A stretch of 64,000 nucleotides of DNA, taken from NCBI RefSeq assembly GCF_032884065.1, contig NC_088865.1, forward strand, positions 45,021,152 to 45,085,151. Direction: 5' to 3'. Positions 61,570 through 64,000 of the stretch are shown one piece after another; positions within the stretch are counted from its first letter, which is position 1; every line of letters starts with the position of its first letter. Source of the DNA: Artemia franciscana (Eukaryota; Arthropoda; Branchiopoda; Anostraca; Artemiidae). The position numbers and the translations under genes were made by a program. The notes below the pieces were generated by a model. That model worked only from the letters and a program-made list of their open reading frames with translations, did not search any database and was not told the DNA's origin.

Positions 61570-62130
61570 GGAGAAATTGCAAGGACAGTCATTAGAAGAG
61601 AAGTATTTGGAAAAAAGTAAAGTTGCATTTGTGAAGAGCAAAAGAAGGCCGTTCTGCGACAAGAACTTTTTCACATTGGCCTCGCCAAAACTCAAGCTCT
61701 TGCTTCAAGCAGTCTGGCTCGCAGTCTGGCTTCAAGCGAAGACTCCAGCTTTATGGTTCGGGATCAACTGACACAATCTTCAAAGGGACAAGGATGCTGA
61801 GATAAGACAACAGATTCTGGTGGAGTTCAAAGCGTTGTTTCAGCTCCAATATGATGTGGTTTATGAAAGGAATAAACATGAAGGTTGTGTATTGAGCGAA
61901 AAGATCAGGATCGCGAAGGTGAGATTGTCTTCCACCACTTGTTGTTGGATGAGGCATCTTAAGCCCTATAATAGTTGTAAGCTTTGTCGAAAAGTCGGGC
62001 GAAGGTAGTGACAGAATCTTGCTGCAGAAACAGGTTTTACGTGTCTACAAGTGGCAGCCAATTCAGAGTCAACCGACTGAAGAGTCTTGCACAAAGGAAG
62101 CGTCAGGCAGAAAAGTTTCTATAGAAAATG
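61570..62130 (+). pseudogene. Possible decayed coding relic, unrecognised
   Basis: More GC-rich than its surroundings, with an open run of 64 codons (61577-61771) and other-frame runs such as RQELFHIGLAKTQALASSSL with ASSEDSSFMVRDQLTQSSKG, which look like a coiled-coil or Ser-rich exon. Frames are interrupted within 200 bases. It could be a processed or broken gene fragment. No family is recognised. Confidence 0.3.
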
Positions 62131-62303
62131 GCCACACATAACGAACTCTAACTGGTTCACGACGTCCTGCATTTGCGACACTTTCGCAGACACTTCTGTG
62201 TTGCAGCTCTCCTCAAGAGCTTCAAGAGAATACAGAATTAGATAGTAGAGCAAAAGAAAATGAATAACTGAATAATGGCGCTTGACCCATCCTCTTTCGC
62301 AGA

Positions 62304-64000
62304 TTAAATAAAAAAACTATTTTTTTTAGCTGAAAGTAAGGAGCGACATTAAAACTTAAAACGAACAGAAATTACTCCGTATATGAAATGGGTTGTCCCC
62401 TCCGCAATCCCTCGCTCTTTACGCTAAAGCTTTTAATTGTTTTAAAAAGTAGAATTGTGGCAAAGGCAAAGAGTCAAACTTCAGCGCAAAGAGCGAGGGA
62501 TTGCGGAGGAGACAACCCATTTCATATACGGAGTAATTTTTGTTCGTTTTAAGTTTTAATGTCGCTCCTTACTTTCAGCTAAAAAAAATTAATTTTTTTT
62601 TTATTTAATTTCTGAACGTTTTTGAATTAATACATGTTTGGTGTTGGCTCTCCGCACATAAATTATTAAAATGAAACTTGTATATTAATTCTTTCTTTGG
62701 CTAAATGGCTTTCTCTTAGTTTTGATCAGACGATTTTGAGAAATAAGGGATGGAGAAGGAGGCCTAGTTGCCCTCCAATTTTTCGGTTACTTAAAGAGGC
62801 AACTAGAACTTTTAATTTTTAATGAACATTTTTATTAGTAAAAATATACGTAGCATAAGAATTAACTTACGTAACAAACTTTCATAATCTTATATTTTTA
62901 TTATGTATACGAGGGGGTTTGTACCCTCGTTTATACCTCGCTCTTTATACTAAATCGTAAGTTTTGTCCCAATTCTTTAAGAATGACCCCTGAATCAGAA
63001 AGGCCGTAGAATAAATAGTTGAAATTACTAAAAATACTTTAGCAGAAAGAGTGAGGTATACATCTCCTCCTAAATACCTCACTCTTTATGCTAAAGTATT
63101 TTTAGAACCCCTCATATGCGTAATAATCTCTGTTCGATTTAAGTTTCAATGCTACTCCTTCCTTTCATTTGAAAAAACGTTTTCATGTTTATTTTTCATT
63201 GTTTTCTTATAGTAATGCTAGAATATCCTGCGCCCTTTTCATTGAATTTTTCTTCCCCCATGACAGATTCCTTCAAGGAAAGATCCTCCAACATAGCCCC
63301 TCCCCTCAGCCCCACCCCCAAACAAAATAAAATCCCCCTGAAAACGTCTGTACACTTCCCAATAACCATTACTATAAGTAAACACTGGTCAAAGTTTGTT
63401 ACTTGCAGCCCCTCCCCCAGGGATTGTGGGGGATTAAGTCATCCCCAAAGACATAGTTATAATGGTTTTCGACTATGCTGAACAAAATGGCAATCTCAAA
63501 ATTTTGATCCATTGACTTTGGGAAAAAATGAGCGTGGGAGGGGGCCTAGATGCCCTCCAATTTTTTTGGTCACTTAAAAAGGGCACTAGAACTTTTCATT
63601 TCCATTAGAATGAGCCCTCTTGCGACATTCTAGGACCACTTGGTCAATACAATGACCCCTGGGGAAAAAAAACAAACAAACAAAGAAACACGCACCCGTG
63701 ATTTGTCTTCTGGCAAAAAATACAAAATTCCACATTTTTGTAGATAGGAGCTTGAAACTTCTACAGTAAGGTTCTCTGATACGCTGAATCTAATTGTGTC
63801 ATTTTTGTTAACATTCTTCGACTTTTAGGGGGTGTTTTCCCCTATTTTCTTAAATAAGGCAAATTTTCTCAGGCTCATAGCTTTTGATGGGTAAGACTAA
63901 ACTTGATGAAACTCATATATTTAAAATCAGCATCAAAATGCAATTCTTTTGATGTAGCTATTGATATCAAAATTCAATTTTTTAGAGTTTTGGTTACTAT
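62304..64000 (-). mobile_element. Family R copy, runs off the window end
   Basis: The 3' end on the - strand is TTAA followed by T (62304/62303). The palindromic module is at 62305-62610 with an extra GGCAAA near its centre, then the rearranged inner module (63040-63120) and the body up to TTTTGGTTACTAT at the window end. It is the closest relative of the copy at 55401. Confidence 0.9.

Overview
This window looks like animal nuclear DNA, most likely arthropod. It has intron-split genes with GT/AG boundaries, low gene density, long AT-rich spacers, microsatellites, and nested LINE, Helitron and DNA-transposon remnants. The one clear host gene is a secreted ferritin subunit with signal peptide, of the light-chain-homologue type known from arthropods. 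A crustacean such as a branchiopod is a reasonable guess but is not proven by the sequence.

Layout. 1-2420 is a C/T/G-rich degenerate simple repeat ending in a (TA)n tract. 2421-5740 is non-coding, with degenerate minisatellites at about 3270-4810. 5734-6943 is a tandem array of nine truncated copies of the ferritin signal-peptide exon, directly before the functional copy. 6625-30852 is a giant imperfect palindrome. Its left arm (6625-18541) carries a four-exon ferritin gene on the + strand. Its right arm (20463-30852) carries a near-identical ferritin gene on the - strand, so the two genes are convergent. The spacer (18542-20462) is built from extra repeat pieces. A third, partial inverted copy of the exon 1/intron 1 region (30854-31343) abuts the right arm.

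31.3-64 kb is dominated by repeats. A Helitron on the - strand (34632 to about 40340) is broken by a CR1/Jockey-like LINE on the + strand (about 35857-39178). The Helitron keeps its HUH motif, both catalytic tyrosines and a textbook 3' terminus, but has no visible helicase domain. A second, heavily deleted LINE lies at 43.2-43.9 kb. A Mutator-like transposase/YqaJ nuclease ORF (45526-48299, - strand) is intact except for one frame change at an A8 run. From 48.3 kb to the end, most DNA belongs to one repeat family of about 1.7 kb with long internal palindromes, called 'family R' here. One R copy sits in the left palindrome arm and is absent from two related empty sites, which fixes its ends to the base.

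The genes do not form a pathway. The coherent story is a secreted ferritin locus reshaped by exon-level tandem duplication, a whole-gene inverted duplication and repeated transposon insertion. All coordinates and similarities were read by eye, so percentage identities were not computed.
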